This document shows, in pieces, positions 34,787 to 45,080 of a stretch of DNA of 64,000 nucleotides. Location: assembly GCA_024123955.1 (NCBI GenBank), contig CP099652.1:3100001-3164000 (forward strand), given 5' to 3'. Source of the stretch: Oxalobacteraceae bacterium OTU3CINTB1. Lineage in GTDB: Bacteria; Pseudomonadota; Gammaproteobacteria; Burkholderiales; Burkholderiaceae_D. Every line of letters starts with the position of its first letter. Position 1 is the first letter of the stretch. The notes beneath the pieces are model-generated. The model was not told where the DNA came from, made no database searches, and saw nothing but the letters and a program-made list of their open reading frames with translations. Position numbers and translations under genes: made by a program.

Positions 34787-35740
34787 TTAAAGGGATGCCT
34801 GCGGCGCGACTTCGGCCTGCAAGGTGATATGGTCGATGCCGTGCTTGTCGAGCAGCATGGCCTTGATCGCGTGCAGGATCTCGGGCCAGCGCCCGAGGTC
34901 GACGATCTCGACGTGGCCGATCAGCGCCGGCTCGCCCGGCGACATGTCCCACACGTGCAGGTCGTGCACCGAGCAGACGCCGTCGATCTGTTCGAGGTCG
35001 GCGCCCACCTTCAGATAGTCGATCGGCTCGGGCACGCCGCCCATCAGGAAGTGGTAGGACTCGCGCAGCACACTGACGGTCGACTTTAAAATCAGCAGCG
35101 CGACAAAAATCGACAGCAGCGGGTCGATCATCATCCAGCCGGTGTAATAGATGACGGCGCCGGCGACCAGCGCGGCCACCGATCCCAGCAAGTCGCCCAT
35201 GACGTTGACCAGCGCCGCGCGCGTGTTCATGTTGCTGTCGCCGCGCGACAACATATAGGCGAGCACGATATTAATGACGAGGCCGATGCCGGCGACGATG
35301 AACACCGTCGCACCATGCACCTGCTCGGGATGCGAGAAGCGTTGCGCGGCTTCGAACACGATCCACGCGACCAGCACCAGCAGCACCAAGCTGTTGACGA
35401 ACGCTGCCAATGCCTCGGCGCGGCCGAAGCCGAACGAGTGGCGCGCCGACGGCGGCCGCTTGGCGATCAACTGCGCCAGCAACGCCAGGCCCAGTGCGGC
35501 GGCGTCGGTGACCATGTGGCCGGCGTCGGAAATCAGCGCCAGCGAATTGGACATGAAGCCGGTAATCACCTCGACCACGGCGAAGCCCAAGGTCAACGCC
35601 AGCGACCACGCCAGCACCGATTGGCTGCGCTGCAACGTGAAGTGCGCGTGCTTGGCGTCGCCATCGCGGTGTTCGTGCAGATGGGCGGAAGGCGAGGCGG
35701 GCGGCTCGGCGCTAGCGTTGATGCGGGTTTCAGCTTGCAT
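34787..35740 (-). CDS. Cation diffusion facilitator (zinc/cadmium/cobalt-type exporter)
   Basis: The 317-residue CDF protein has a His-rich N-terminus (HLHEHRDGDAKHAHF), six helices and a C-terminal cytoplasmic domain (DLHVWDMSPGEPALIGHVEI). The helix-2 metal ligands are His75 and Asp79 (SDAGHMVTDA). The helix-5 site reads N179-x3-D183 (VNVMGD), where ZitB/CzcD proteins usually have His. It exports divalent metal from the cytoplasm; specificity is open because of the His-to-Asn change. Confidence 0.92.
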   Translation of the reverse strand: MQAETRINASAEPPASPSAHLHEHRDGDAKHAHFTLQRSQSVLAWSLALTLGFAVVEVITGFMSNSLALISDAGHMVTDAAALGLALLAQLIAKRPPSARHSFGFGRAEALAAFVNSLVLLVLVAWIVFEAAQRFSHPEQVHGATVFIVAGIGLVINIVLAYMLSRGDSNMNTRAALVNVMGDLLGSVAALVAGAVIYYTGWMMIDPLLSIFVALLILKSTVSVLRESYHFLMGGVPEPIDYLKVGADLEQIDGVCSVHDLHVWDMSPGEPALIGHVEIVDLGRWPEILHAIKAMLLDKHGIDHITLQAEVAPQASL

Positions 35741-35841
35741 GAGGTCTGTCGGTGATGAGAATAGACCACAGTTTAATGGATGCCGCCCTGCGCGTCTTGC
35801 GCTGTCATAGTGCGTTTCGTAAATGTTTCCTATGAATACCC

Positions 35842-35870
35842 TTGTTTTTCTCCGAATCGCTCTCTATAAT
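35842..35870 (+). promoter_or_regulatory. Sigma-70 promoter of tRNA-Val
   Basis: TTGTTT and TATAAT are separated by exactly 17 bp, and the -10 ends 10 bp before the first tRNA base. This is the best sigma-70 promoter I could see in the window. Confidence 0.85.
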
Positions 35871-35880
35871 GCTGGTCTTC

Positions 35881-35957
35881 GGGCGGTTAGTTCAGCTGGT
35901 TAGAATACTTGGTCGACATCCAAGGGGTCGCAGATTCGAATTCTGCACCGCCCACCA
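35881..35957 (+). tRNA. tRNA-Val (anticodon GAC), copy 1
   Basis: A 77-nt cloverleaf with encoded CCA. Acceptor stem GGGCGGT/ACCGCCC, anticodon stem CTTGG/CCAAG with loop TCGACAT (anticodon GAC), and a T-arm with ttcgaat. The residue before the anticodon (position 33) reads C instead of the near-universal U. Identical to the copy at 36045-36121. Confidence 0.95.
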
Positions 35958-36044
35958 GATTACGTAGTACGGTTGTAAATGAGCAGTAAAGAGTAGTAAA
36001 AGGCGGTAAAATGGCAGCACAGTAGCAAAGTTAAGAAGTACCTC

Positions 36045-36121
36045 GGGCGGTTAGTTCAGCTGGTTAGAATACTTGGTCGACATCCAAGGGGTCGCAGATT
36101 CGAATTCTGCACCGCCCACCA
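36045..36121 (+). tRNA. tRNA-Val (anticodon GAC), copy 2
   Basis: Identical in all 77 positions to copy 1, 87 bp downstream. It is probably transcribed from the same promoter and ended by the hairpin at 36231-36255. Confidence 0.95.
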
Positions 36122-36230
36122 GAACATATGTAAGAGCGAGAAAGGCAATCCGGTTATGACACCGCGAACTACTACCAAGCTTTGGGAGTGACGCTAGTCG
36201 ATCGGGATTCTTTTGCTCAAAAAAAGAGAA

Positions 36231-36255
36231 AACGCGGCTAGCCCGCGTTTTTTTT
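36231..36255 (+). terminator. Terminator after the tRNA-Val pair, ahead of thrS
   Basis: A 7-bp stem AACGCGG/CCGCGTT with a 5-nt loop is followed by eight T, 66 bp before thrS. It ends the tRNA transcript; it could also serve as an attenuator if thrS is read from upstream. Confidence 0.85.
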
Positions 36256-36320
36256 CGTCCGCGTTTTTATTATCACATTCCGCTGTAACTACACCGGCCT
36301 TGCGCCAACAGGAGATCACT

Positions 36321-38228
36321 ATGCTTTCAGTCCGCCTTCCAGATGGTTCTGCCCGTGAATTCGACGGCCCAGTCACCGTGGCTCAAGTGGCGACCAGCAT
36401 TGCCACCAGCCTGGGCAAAGCCGCGCTGGCCGGCAAGGTCGATGGCAAAGTGGTGGATACCTCTTTCCTGATCGAAAAAGATTCCGATCTGGCCATCATC
36501 ACCGACAAGGATCCGGAAGGCCTCGACGTGATCCGTCACTCGACCGCCCACTTGCTGGCCTACGCCGTCAAGGAATTGTTCCCTGACGCGCAAGTGACCA
36601 TCGGCCCGGTGATCGAAAACGGCTTTTACTACGACTTCTCGTACAAGCGCCCGTTCACCCCGGACGATCTGGTCGCGATCGAAAAGAAAATGACCGAACT
36701 GGCCAAGAAGGACGAGCCGGTCACCCGCAAGGTGTTGCCGCGTGACGAAGCCGTCGCCTACTTCAAGTCGATTGGCGAAGACTACAAAGCCGAGATCATT
36801 TCGTCGATTCCGGCCGACCAGGACGTGTCGCTGTACTCCGAAGGCAAGTTCACCGACTTGTGCCGTGGGCCGCACGTGCCGTCGACCGGCAAGATCAAGG
36901 TGTTCAAGCTGATGAAGCTGGCCGGCGCCTACTGGCGCGGCGACAGCAAGAACGAAATGCTGCAGCGTGTCTACGGCACCGCCTGGACCAAGAAGGAAGA
37001 TCAAGAGCAGTACCTGTTCCAGCTGGAAGAGGCGGAAAAGCGCGACCACCGCAAGCTGGGCAAGCAGCTGGACTTCTTCCACTTCCAGGACGAGGCCCCG
37101 GGCCTGGTGTTCTGGCATCCGAAGGGCTGGACCATCTGGCAGCAAGTTGAGCAATACATGCGCAACAAGTACCAGGTCAACGGCTACCAGGAAGTGAAGG
37201 CGCCGCAGATCCTGGATTCCAGCCTGTGGGGCAAGACCGGTCACTGGGACAACTATCGCGAAAACATGTTCGTGACGGAATCGGAAAACCGTTCCTACGC
37301 GCTCAAGCCGATGAACTGCCCGGGCCACGTGCAGATCTTCAACAGCAATATGCGCAGCTACCGCGACCTGCCGCTGCGCTACGGCGAGTTCGGCCAGTGC
37401 CACCGCAACGAGCCGTCCGGCGCGCTGCACGGCATCATGCGCGTGCGCGGTTTCACCCAGGATGACGGTCACATCTTCTGCACCGAAGAGCAGATCGAGC
37501 CGGAAGTGGTGTCGTTCCACACGCAGGCGATGGAAGTCTACAAGGACTTCGATTTCCACAACATCGACGTCAAGCTGGCGCTGCGTCCGGACAACCGTAT
37601 CGGCACCGACGAAGTCTGGGACGAGGCCGAGGACGCGCTGCGCTCCGGCCTGCGCGCCTGCGGCGTGACCTGGACCGAGTTGCCGGGCGAGGGCGCGTTC
37701 TACGGTCCGAAGATCGAGTACCACCTGAAGGATTCGCTGGGCCGCCCATGGCAGGTCGGCACGATGCAGGTCGACTTCTTCATGCCGGAGCGTCTGGGCG
37801 CGGAATATGTCGCGGCTGACAACACCCGCCAGGTGCCGGTCATGCTGCACCGTGCGATCGTCGGTTCGATGGAGCGCTTCATCGGCATCCTGATCGAGAA
37901 CTACGCCGGCGCGTTGCCGACCTGGCTTGCGCCAGTGCAAGTTTCGGTGCTCAACATCTCCGATGCGCAGGCCGATTATGTGAACCAGGTCACGGAAAAG
38001 CTGCGCCGGAGCGGGTTCCGCGTGCAGAGCGATTTGCGCAACGAGAAAATAACCTATAAAATACGTGAACATTCCGTCCAAAAACTGCCTTACATCCTTG
38101 TAATCGGCGATAAAGAGCGGGATGCCAACACCGTGGCCGTGCGGGCACGGGGCAATGTCGATCTGGGCGTCATGTCCGTCGATGCCCTGATCGAGCGACT
38201 CCAGCAAGACGTCGCCAATAAAGCCTGA
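36321..38228 (+). CDS. thrS: Threonyl-tRNA synthetase
   Basis: Class II synthetase charging tRNA-Thr, 635 residues. TGS domain (about 1-62), then the editing domain with [20 protein letters not shown] and [20 protein letters not shown]. The catalytic core has [12 protein letters not shown], motif 2 ([19 protein letters not shown]) and motif 3 near [17 protein letters not shown]. The anticodon-binding domain is at the C-terminus. The start [10 protein letters not shown] is preceded by AGGAG; a longer frame from 36213 is not supported. It is the first gene of the thrS-infC-rpmI-rplT-pheST-ihfA group. Confidence 0.98.
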   Translation: MLSVRLPDGSAREFDGPVTVAQVATSIATSLGKAALAGKVDGKVVDTSFLIEKDSDLAIITDKDPEGLDVIRHSTAHLLAYAVKELFPDAQVTIGPVIENGFYYDFSYKRPFTPDDLVAIEKKMTELAKKDEPVTRKVLPRDEAVAYFKSIGEDYKAEIISSIPADQDVSLYSEGKFTDLCRGPHVPSTGKIKVFKLMKLAGAYWRGDSKNEMLQRVYGTAWTKKEDQEQYLFQLEEAEKRDHRKLGKQLDFFHFQDEAPGLVFWHPKGWTIWQQVEQYMRNKYQVNGYQEVKAPQILDSSLWGKTGHWDNYRENMFVTESENRSYALKPMNCPGHVQIFNSNMRSYRDLPLRYGEFGQCHRNEPSGALHGIMRVRGFTQDDGHIFCTEEQIEPEVVSFHTQAMEVYKDFDFHNIDVKLALRPDNRIGTDEVWDEAEDALRSGLRACGVTWTELPGEGAFYGPKIEYHLKDSLGRPWQVGTMQVDFFMPERLGAEYVAADNTRQVPVMLHRAIVGSMERFIGILIENYAGALPTWLAPVQVSVLNISDAQADYVNQVTEKLRRSGFRVQSDLRNEKITYKIREHSVQKLPYILVIGDKERDANTVAVRARGNVDLGVMSVDALIERLQQDVANKA

Positions 38229-38267
38229 TCGCACTGGCCTTACCATTAGATTTTAAAAGGAATCACC

Positions 38268-38789
38268 ATAGCTACTGACAAGTCGCATCGCATCAACGGC
38301 GAAATCACTGCCCCTGAAATGCGTTTAAGTGGGGTCGAGAACGAGCCGCTCGGGATCGTCACTTTGGCCGAAGCCTTCCGCCTGGCGGAAGAGGCCAATG
38401 TCGACCTGGTCGAGATCGCGCCAACGGCGGTACCGCCGGTTTGCCGTTTGATGGACTACGGCAAATTCAAGTATTCGGAGCAGAAGAAGGCTCACGAAGC
38501 TAAATTGAAACAGAAGATCATCGCCGTGAAGGAAGTCAAATTCCGTCCGGGTACCGATGACGGTGACTACAATATCAAGCTGCGTAACCTCATCAAGTTC
38601 CTTGATGAAGGCGACAAAACCAAGATCACGCTGCGTTTCCGCGGTCGTGAGATGGCGCACCAGGATATTGGCTTCCGCATGCTGGAACGTTTGAAAGCCG
38701 ATCTGGAGCCGTACGGCCAGGTCGAGCAGTTCCCGAAGATGGAAGGCCGCCAGATGATCATGGTGCTGTCTCCTAAGAAAAAGAAGTAA
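38268..38789 (+). CDS. infC: Translation initiation factor IF-3
   Basis: IF-3 binds the 30S subunit and checks the start codon. The first in-frame ATG (38319) would cut the conserved N-terminus; the frame extends upstream through [14 protein letters not shown] to an ATA codon at 38268 with AAAGGA before it. I take ATA as the start (173 residues). Rare AUU/AUA-type start codons are the known basis of IF-3 autoregulation. Family blocks [20 protein letters not shown] and [20 protein letters not shown] are present. Confidence 0.95.
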   Translation: MATDKSHRINGEITAPEMRLSGVENEPLGIVTLAEAFRLAEEANVDLVEIAPTAVPPVCRLMDYGKFKYSEQKKAHEAKLKQKIIAVKEVKFRPGTDDGDYNIKLRNLIKFLDEGDKTKITLRFRGREMAHQDIGFRMLERLKADLEPYGQVEQFPKMEGRQMIMVLSPKKKK

Positions 38790-39002
38790 ATCCGTCTAGT
38801 GTGGATCGACTGGGGGCGCTTTCGGGCGCCCCTAGTAATTTGTGGTGCAGATTTGCCGCAACTGGTCTATAATTGCCGGCTGTTGTAAATGTAGTGGACT
38901 CGCATCTGCTGCAAAAACAAGTGAAAGCAGGCATCTAAGTGTGACGTCGTGTCACCACCTGCAATCCTGTTTGATATGGAGCTACCCTGAGGGTAGATTG
39001 CT
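38790..39002 (+). promoter_or_regulatory. infC-rpmI intergenic region with hairpin and -10-like box
   Basis: This 213-bp gap holds a GC-rich hairpin (about 38812-38832, gggcgc/gcgccc) and a perfect TATAAT at 38868-38873 with a poor -35. A separate promoter or an L20-responsive leader for rpmI-rplT is possible; neither is proven. Confidence 0.4.
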
Positions 39003-39200
39003 ATGCCAAAAATGAAAACCAAAAGCTCCGCGAAGAAACGTTTTCGCGTGCGTCCAGGTGGTACTGTTAAGAGTGGTCACGCGTTCAAACGCCACATTCT
39101 GACCAAGAAAACCACCAAGTCGAAGCGCCAATTGCGCGGTATCACGAATGTCGATGCGGCTGACGTGAAATCCGTCCTGCGCATGATGCCATCCGCTTAA
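39003..39200 (+). CDS. rpmI: 50S ribosomal protein L35 (bL35)
   Basis: A 65-residue basic protein starting [20 protein letters not shown], the hallmark of bL35. It lies 26 bp before rplT in the classical infC-rpmI-rplT order. Confidence 0.98.
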   Translation: MPKMKTKSSAKKRFRVRPGGTVKSGHAFKRHILTKKTTKSKRQLRGITNVDAADVKSVLRMMPSA

Positions 39201-39226
39201 TCTCACACTCAATTTAAGGAGTTACT

Positions 39227-39586
39227 ATGCCTAGAGTAAAACGTGGGGTTACAGCTCGTGCCCGTCATAAAAAAGTCTTAAACCTGGCCAAAGGTTACCG
39301 TGGTCGTCGCAGCAAGGTTTACCGTGTTGCCAAGCAAGCAGTTATGCGCGCTGGCCAATACGCCTACCGCGACCGTCGTAACAAGAAGCGCGTCTTCCGC
39401 CGCCTGTGGATCGCTCGTATCAACGCCGCTTCCCGTGAGCATGGCGTGACGTACAGCGTCTTCATGAACGGTCTGAAAAAAGCTTCGATCGAACTGGACC
39501 GTAAGGTTCTGGCCGATATGGCAGTGATGGACAAGCCGGCCTTCGCCGCGATTGTCAACGCTGTGAAAGCAAAAATCGCTGCGTAA
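39227..39586 (+). CDS. rplT: 50S ribosomal protein L20 (bL20)
   Basis: A 119-residue protein starting [20 protein letters not shown] with the conserved [20 protein letters not shown]. It binds 23S rRNA early in assembly and in E. coli represses its own operon. AAGGAG precedes the ATG. Confidence 0.98.
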   Translation: MPRVKRGVTARARHKKVLNLAKGYRGRRSKVYRVAKQAVMRAGQYAYRDRRNKKRVFRRLWIARINAASREHGVTYSVFMNGLKKASIELDRKVLADMAVMDKPAFAAIVNAVKAKIAA

Positions 39587-39631
39587 GCATTGATTGTTGA
39601 TCGCTGGCCCCTTACCGGGCCGGTGGTGGGA

Positions 39632-39665
39632 ACGGGGCAAAGGTCTAGACCTCTGCCCCGTTTTT
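39632..39665 (+). terminator. Terminator/attenuator between rplT and pheS
   Basis: The stem ACGGGGCA/TGCCCCGT continues into a palindromic inner part (AGGTCTAGACCT) and is followed by five T, 22 bp before pheS. It either ends the ribosomal-protein transcript or attenuates pheST; I see no Phe-rich leader peptide. Confidence 0.85.
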
Positions 39666-39686
39666 GATTGAGGATAAGAAAAACGC

Positions 39687-40706
39687 ATGGACTCCCTGGA
39701 ACAACTCGTCGCCTCAGCAGTGCAGGATTTCACGGCCGCGCAAGATGACGCCGCCGCGCTGGAAAATGCCAAAGCCAAATATCTGGGCAAGACCGGCCAG
39801 ATTACCGAATTGATGAAGGGTCTGGGCAAGCTCGACCCCGAGGCACGCAAGGCGCAGGGCGCCCTGATCAACGCGGCCAAGGGTCAAATTGAAGCGGCCT
39901 TGACGGCCCGGCGCGACGCGCTGGCCGACGCCCAGATGCAAACCCGTTTGAACGCCGAGGCCATCGATGTCTCGCTGCCTGGCCGCGGACGCGCCGGCGG
40001 CGGCCTGCATCCGGTCATGCGCACCTGGGAGCGCGTGGAGGAAATCTTCCGCTCGATCGGTTTCGACGTGGCCGACGGCCCCGAGATCGAAAACGACTGG
40101 ACCAACTTTACCGCCTTGAACAGCCCGGAAAACCATCCGGCCCGTTCGATGCAGGACACTTTCTACATCGAAGGCAACGACAGCGAAGGCAAGCCGCTGC
40201 TGCTGCGCACGCACACCAGCCCGATGCAGGTGCGCTACGCCCGCAGCCACACGCCGCCGATCAAGGTGATCGCGCCGGGCCGCACCTACCGCGTCGACAG
40301 CGACGCCACGCACTCGCCGATGTTCCACCAGGTCGAGGGCCTGTGGATCGCCGAGAACATCAGCTTCGCCGACCTCAAGGGCGTGTACCTGAACTTCGTC
40401 AAGGCCTTCTTCGAGACCGACGACTTGCAGGTGCGTTTCCGTCCGTCGTATTTCCCGTTCACCGAACCGTCGGCCGAGATCGATATCGCCTTCGGCTCCG
40501 GACCGCTGAAGGGCCGCTGGCTGGAGATTTCCGGCTCTGGCCAGGTGCATCCGTCGGTGGTGCGCAACTTCGGCCTGGACCCGGAAAAGTACATCGGCTT
40601 CGCGTTCGGCTCCGGCCTCGAGCGCCTGACGATGCTGCGCTACGGCGTCAGCGACCTGCGCCTGTTCTACGAAGGCGACCTGCGCTTCCTGAAGCAGTTC
40701 AACTAA
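39687..40706 (+). CDS. pheS: Phenylalanyl-tRNA synthetase alpha subunit
   Basis: Catalytic class II subunit, 339 residues: N-terminal coiled coil (about 1-90), then [20 protein letters not shown], motif 2 ([20 protein letters not shown]), [20 protein letters not shown] and motif 3 ([20 protein letters not shown]). It pairs with pheT downstream. Confidence 0.98.
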   Translation: MDSLEQLVASAVQDFTAAQDDAAALENAKAKYLGKTGQITELMKGLGKLDPEARKAQGALINAAKGQIEAALTARRDALADAQMQTRLNAEAIDVSLPGRGRAGGGLHPVMRTWERVEEIFRSIGFDVADGPEIENDWTNFTALNSPENHPARSMQDTFYIEGNDSEGKPLLLRTHTSPMQVRYARSHTPPIKVIAPGRTYRVDSDATHSPMFHQVEGLWIAENISFADLKGVYLNFVKAFFETDDLQVRFRPSYFPFTEPSAEIDIAFGSGPLKGRWLEISGSGQVHPSVVRNFGLDPEKYIGFAFGSGLERLTMLRYGVSDLRLFYEGDLRFLKQFN

Positions 40707-40784
40707 CGGTTCAGTACACACACGCGGTCGAGCGCGGCCTTTTAGGCATTGCGCTCCCGCTGGACACTCTTTGAAGGCTTGATT

Positions 40785-43211
40785 ATGCAATTCTCCGAAA
40801 ACTGGCTCCGCACCATGGTCGATCCGAAGATGACTTCGGACGAACTGGCCCACCTGCTGACAATGTCCGGCCTGGAAGTGGAAGAAGTCGAAGCGGTCGC
40901 GCCGCCGTTCTCCAACGTGGTGGTCGGTCTGGTGCGCGACATGGCCAAGCATCCGAACGCGGACCGCCTCAACGTTTGCCAGGTCGATGTCGGCACCGGC
41001 ACCTTGCTCAACATCGTCTGCGGCGCGCCGAACGTGCGTCCGGGCCTGAAGGTCGTGTGCGCCATGGCCGGCGCCGTGCTGCCACCGGGCGCCGACGGCA
41101 AGCCGTTCGAGATCAAGGTCGGCCAGCTGCGCGGCGTCGAGTCGCAGGGCATGCTGTGCTCGGCCAAGGAACTGAAATTGTCGGAAGAGGGCAGCGGCCT
41201 GCTGGAGCTGCCGGACGACGCGCCGGTCGGCAAGAACTTCCGCGACTACTACGCGCTCAACGACCTCAAATTCACCATCAAGCTGACCCCGAACAAGGCG
41301 GATTGCCTGTCGGTGCTGGGCGTGGCGCGCGAAGTGTCGGCGCTGACCGGCGTCGCGCTGCACGCGCCGCAGTTCCGCAACGCCGCCGTCAACAGCGACG
41401 AAGTGCTGCCGGTGAAAATCTCGGCGCCGGACCTGTGCGGCCGTTTCTCCGGCCGCGTGATCCGCAACCTGAACGCCAAGGCCGCCACCCCGGACTGGAT
41501 GAAGCAGCGCCTCGAGCGCAGCGGCCAGCGCTCGGTGTCGGCACTGGTGGACATCTCCAACTATGTGATGCTCGAACTGGGCCGTCCGACCCACGTGTTC
41601 GACCTGGCCAAGATCCACGGCGGCCTCGACGTCCGCTGGGGCAAGGCCGGCGAAACCTTGAAGCTGTTGAACGGCAACACCGTCAACATCGACGAGTGGG
41701 TCGGCGTGATCGCCGACGACAAGGAAATCGAATCGCTGGCCGGCATCATGGGTGGCGACGCCACCGCCGTGTCGCTGGAGACCGAATCGATCTACCTGGA
41801 AGCGGCGTTCTGGTGGCCGAACGCCATTCAGGGCCGCGCCCGCAAGTACAATTTCTCGACCGACGCGGCGCACCGCTTCGAGCGCGGCGTCGACTACGCG
41901 ACCACGGTCGAGCATATCGAGCGCATCACCTCGCTGCTGATCGAAATCTGCGGCACGGCGGCGACCAAGGTCGGTCCGGTCGACGACCAGATCGTCAACA
42001 TTCCGCAACGCCAGCCGGTCAAGATGCGCACCGCGCGCGCGCAGAAAGTCATCGGCGTGGCGCTGGACGACAAGGTCGTGGCCGACATCTTCACCCGCCT
42101 GGCGCTGCCGTTCACGCTGGAAGACGGCGTGTTTTCGGTCACTTCGCCAAGCTACCGCTTCGACATCGAAATCGAGGAAGACCTGATCGAGGAAGTCGCG
42201 CGCGTCTACGGCTTCGAGAACATCCCAACGGTTGCCCCGGTGGCCGCCAACACGATGATCATCGCGCCGGAAAACACCCGTTCGCTGTTCGCCGTGCGCC
42301 ACCAGTTGGCCGACCTGGGCTTCCAGGAAGTGGTCAACATGAGCTTTGTGGAAGCGGCGTGGGAGCAGGACTTCGGCGGCAACACCAATCCGATCAAGCT
42401 GCAAAACCCGATCGCCAGCCAGATGAGCGTGATGCGCTCGACGCTGGTCGGCAGCCTGGTCGCCAACGTGCGCTACAACCTCAACCGCAAAACCAACCGC
42501 GTGCGCGTGTTCGAAGTCGGCGCGATCTACCAGCGCGACGACAGCGTGCCCGACGGCCCGCTGACGGTGGCCGGCTACAACCAGCCTAAACGCGTCGCCG
42601 CGATCGCCTACGGCACCGTGGCGGACGAGCAGTGGGGCCAGGACAGCCGCGCGGTCGACTTCTTCGACCTGAAGGCGGACCTGGAACACCTGTTCGCGCC
42701 GTTGTCACTGCGCTTCGTCAAGGCCGAACATCCGGCGCTGCATCCTGGCCGCTCGGCGCAGGTGCTCCTCGACGGTAAGGTGATCGGCTTCATCGGCGAG
42801 CTGCATCCGCGCTGGATGCAGAAGTACGAGCTGCCGCAGGCGCCGGTCGTGTTCGAGGTCGATGCGGTTGCTTTGCAGCAACGATCCGTGCCAGAATACG
42901 CAGAGATCTCGAAGTTCCCCGGCGCCACGCGCGATCTGGCCGTCGTGGTCAAGCAAGACGTCCCGGCGCAGGATTTGGTGGACGCGTTTAATGCTGCCGT
43001 GCAAGCAAGTCCGCAAGGAAAAATCGTGCAAGCCATTGTTTTGTTTGATGAATATCGTGGCAAAGGTTTGGAACAGGACGAGAAATCGCTTGCTTTCCGC
43101 TTTAGCTTGCAAGATACTCAAAACACGCTGCAGGACGATGTTGTCGAGGCCGTCATGGCCGCGGTAGGCGATGCGGCGAAGCAAAAACACGGCGCGCGCT
43201 TACGGTCTTGA
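40785..43211 (+). CDS. pheT: Phenylalanyl-tRNA synthetase beta subunit
   Basis: Large subunit, 808 residues: N-terminal EMAP-like tRNA-binding domain, B3/B4 editing domain, B5, core and C-terminal anticodon-binding (FDX-ACB) domain ([20 protein letters not shown]). The start [20 protein letters not shown] is the family's; an upstream ATG at 40749 adds 12 poorly conserved residues and was set aside. Confidence 0.98.
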   Translation: MQFSENWLRTMVDPKMTSDELAHLLTMSGLEVEEVEAVAPPFSNVVVGLVRDMAKHPNADRLNVCQVDVGTGTLLNIVCGAPNVRPGLKVVCAMAGAVLPPGADGKPFEIKVGQLRGVESQGMLCSAKELKLSEEGSGLLELPDDAPVGKNFRDYYALNDLKFTIKLTPNKADCLSVLGVAREVSALTGVALHAPQFRNAAVNSDEVLPVKISAPDLCGRFSGRVIRNLNAKAATPDWMKQRLERSGQRSVSALVDISNYVMLELGRPTHVFDLAKIHGGLDVRWGKAGETLKLLNGNTVNIDEWVGVIADDKEIESLAGIMGGDATAVSLETESIYLEAAFWWPNAIQGRARKYNFSTDAAHRFERGVDYATTVEHIERITSLLIEICGTAATKVGPVDDQIVNIPQRQPVKMRTARAQKVIGVALDDKVVADIFTRLALPFTLEDGVFSVTSPSYRFDIEIEEDLIEEVARVYGFENIPTVAPVAANTMIIAPENTRSLFAVRHQLADLGFQEVVNMSFVEAAWEQDFGGNTNPIKLQNPIASQMSVMRSTLVGSLVANVRYNLNRKTNRVRVFEVGAIYQRDDSVPDGPLTVAGYNQPKRVAAIAYGTVADEQWGQDSRAVDFFDLKADLEHLFAPLSLRFVKAEHPALHPGRSAQVLLDGKVIGFIGELHPRWMQKYELPQAPVVFEVDAVALQQRSVPEYAEISKFPGATRDLAVVVKQDVPAQDLVDAFNAAVQASPQGKIVQAIVLFDEYRGKGLEQDEKSLAFRFSLQDTQNTLQDDVVEAVMAAVGDAAKQKHGARLRS

Positions 43212-43286
43212 TCGGCCGATAAAGTCCGTTCCGTTTTCTTTTTTTGATCATTCGGGAGTCCGGCAAAGGCCGGACTCATTCGTTCT

Positions 43287-43721
43287 TTGATAAGGCAGGG
43301 CAGGAAAATTAATAACAACGACGTTGATTCCGCCGTACTCCAATCCGCATTGGCTGCCGATTTGCATCGCGCCATGCAGGTCGCCAAGGTACGCCAGGAT
43401 GCGGAAAAAGATTTGCCCACGCTGACCAAGGCGGAGCTGGCCGAACTGCTGTTCGAACAGGTCGGTCTGAACAAGCGCGAAGCCAAGGACATGGTGGAAA
43501 CCTTCTTCGACGAGATCCGCAACGCGCTCGAGCGTGGCGAAGCCGTCAAGCTGTCCGGGTTCGGCAACTTCCAGCTGCGCGACAAGCCGCAGCGTCCGGG
43601 CCGCAACCCCAAGACCGGCGAGGAAATCCCGATCACCGCGCGCCGCGTGGTGACCTTCCATGCGAGCCAAAAACTCAAGGGCATGGTCGAAGAGACCAAC
43701 CCGATGGCGCGTGCCGCCTGA
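43287..43721 (+). CDS. ihfA: Integration host factor alpha subunit
   Basis: DNA-bending heterodimer subunit. The conserved part ([60 protein letters not shown]) is unmistakable. It is preceded by about 45 residues not found in E. coli IHF-alpha. The start is uncertain: TTG at 43287 has no SD, an ATT at 43308 follows GGGCAGG, and the first ATG is at 43374. The widest frame is listed. It lies downstream of pheT as in many proteobacteria. Confidence 0.93.
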   Translation: MIRQGRKINNNDVDSAVLQSALAADLHRAMQVAKVRQDAEKDLPTLTKAELAELLFEQVGLNKREAKDMVETFFDEIRNALERGEAVKLSGFGNFQLRDKPQRPGRNPKTGEEIPITARRVVTFHASQKLKGMVEETNPMARAA

Positions 43722-43734
43722 GTAGGAGCGAGTG

Positions 43735-44142
43735 ATGAACGATCGTCTCGCCAAGTCCGAACTGGTCGTCCTGCCACCAATACCGGCCAAGCGCTACTTC
43801 ACCATCGGTGAAGTCAGCGAGCTGTGCGGCGTCAAGCCGCATGTGCTGCGCTACTGGGAGCAGGAATTCACCCAGCTCAAGCCCGTCAAACGGCGCGGCA
43901 ACCGGCGCTATTACCAGCACCACGAAGTGCTGCTGATACGCCGCATCCGCGAGCTGTTGTATGAGCAAGGCTTCACCATCAGCGGGGCACGCAATAAACT
44001 CGATAGCCGTGCTGTCGATGGCGCGGCGGCGGAGTATGATGGCGGTTTCGGCGAAGAGGCGCGGGACGTGCCCCCGCCGTTGGACCGCGAAATGATACGC
44101 AGCGAACTGCTTTCCATCCTGAGTCTGCTCCAGCAAGACTAG
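43735..44142 (+). CDS. MerR-family transcriptional regulator
   Basis: The 135-residue protein has an N-terminal MerR helix-turn-helix (about 20-90, YFTIGEVSELCGVKPHVLRY, RRGNRRYYQHHEVLLIRRIR) and a short C-terminal helix (LLSILSLLQQD). A GTG three bases upstream is an alternative start; AGGAG precedes both. MerR genes after ihfA are a conserved neighbourhood in betaproteobacteria. The ligand is unknown. Confidence 0.92.
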   Translation: MNDRLAKSELVVLPPIPAKRYFTIGEVSELCGVKPHVLRYWEQEFTQLKPVKRRGNRRYYQHHEVLLIRRIRELLYEQGFTISGARNKLDSRAVDGAAAEYDGGFGEEARDVPPPLDREMIRSELLSILSLLQQD

Positions 44143-44288
44143 CGCGCACACCACTGCGCAGGGCGTGGCAAGAAGCTAATTCCTGATATACTTTCAATAT
44201 TATTCAATTATCAGCGACGCTGATATACACGGTGGCGTGAAGTCCGGCGTGCCCGAGGGGCGCGGGCCGGACAAGACGAGGGGAAACA

Positions 44289-44921
44289 ATGATACGCGTT
44301 GCCATTTGTGACGACCATCAGATAGTAAGAGCAGGATTTAAACAGATTTTTTCGGCGTCGGACGATTTCGACGTGGTCGCGGAAGCCGGTACGGGGCGTG
44401 AAGCGCTCGATATCGCTCGCCGTGAGATTTGCGACGTGTTGCTGCTCGATATCGCCATGCCCGACCAGAGCGGCATCGATACTTTGCGCACCATACGCCA
44501 GGGGCAGCCTGATCTGCCGGTGCTGATTTTGTCGGGCTATCCGGCCCAGCAGTACGCGCTGAACCTGTTCAAGATGGGCGCCAACGGCTATCTGAACAAA
44601 GAGTGCGAGGCCGACGAGCTGATCACCGCCGTGCGCACCGTGTACCAAGGCCGCCGTTACGTCAGCTCGACCGTCGGCGAACTGCTGGCGCAAAGCTTCG
44701 ACCGCGATCCGAACACGGCGCTGCACACCGAGTTGTCCGACCGCGAGTTCCAGGTCTTCCTGCGGCTGGCGCGCGGCGCAACGGTGTCCGATATCGGCGT
44801 GGCGCTGTCCCTAAGCATCAAAACCGTCAGCACTTACCGCACCCGCATCATGGAAAAGATGGGGATGCAGTCGAACAGCGATTTAACATATTACGCAATG
44901 AAAAATAACTTGCTGGACTGA
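44289..44921 (+). CDS. NarL/FixJ-family response regulator
   Basis: The 210-residue protein has a receiver domain with phospho-acceptor Asp54 (LLLDIAMPDQSG) and acidic pocket CDD, and a LuxR-type helix-turn-helix (about 145-205, LSDREFQVFLRLARGATVSD, LSIKTVSTYRTRIMEKM). The sensor kinase that follows (HisKA_3 type) is its likely partner. AGGGGAAAC precedes the ATG. Confidence 0.95.
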   Translation: MIRVAICDDHQIVRAGFKQIFSASDDFDVVAEAGTGREALDIARREICDVLLLDIAMPDQSGIDTLRTIRQGQPDLPVLILSGYPAQQYALNLFKMGANGYLNKECEADELITAVRTVYQGRRYVSSTVGELLAQSFDRDPNTALHTELSDREFQVFLRLARGATVSDIGVALSLSIKTVSTYRTRIMEKMGMQSNSDLTYYAMKNNLLD

Positions 44922-45080
44922 AATTTTGCAAGCCGGTCTCGTCCTGAGACCAATTGCTTAATGGATACAGTTGCGCACTCTTGCGGTGCGCCGCTGCTGC
45001 ATCTATTTCCCTAACGGACTATAATGAGCCAGCCTGGCGTGTTGCCGGCTGGACTTAACTCTCCCCCGCGAAGGAAGTGG

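Noticed and set aside
39714..42689. 991-codon open frame on the minus strand
   Set aside because: Antisense to pheS and pheT, which are certain; composition is Val/Arg/Asp/His-rich without motifs.
44143..44288. tRNA-Pro gene sometimes expected after ihfA-merR
   Set aside because: No cloverleaf could be formed in this interval.
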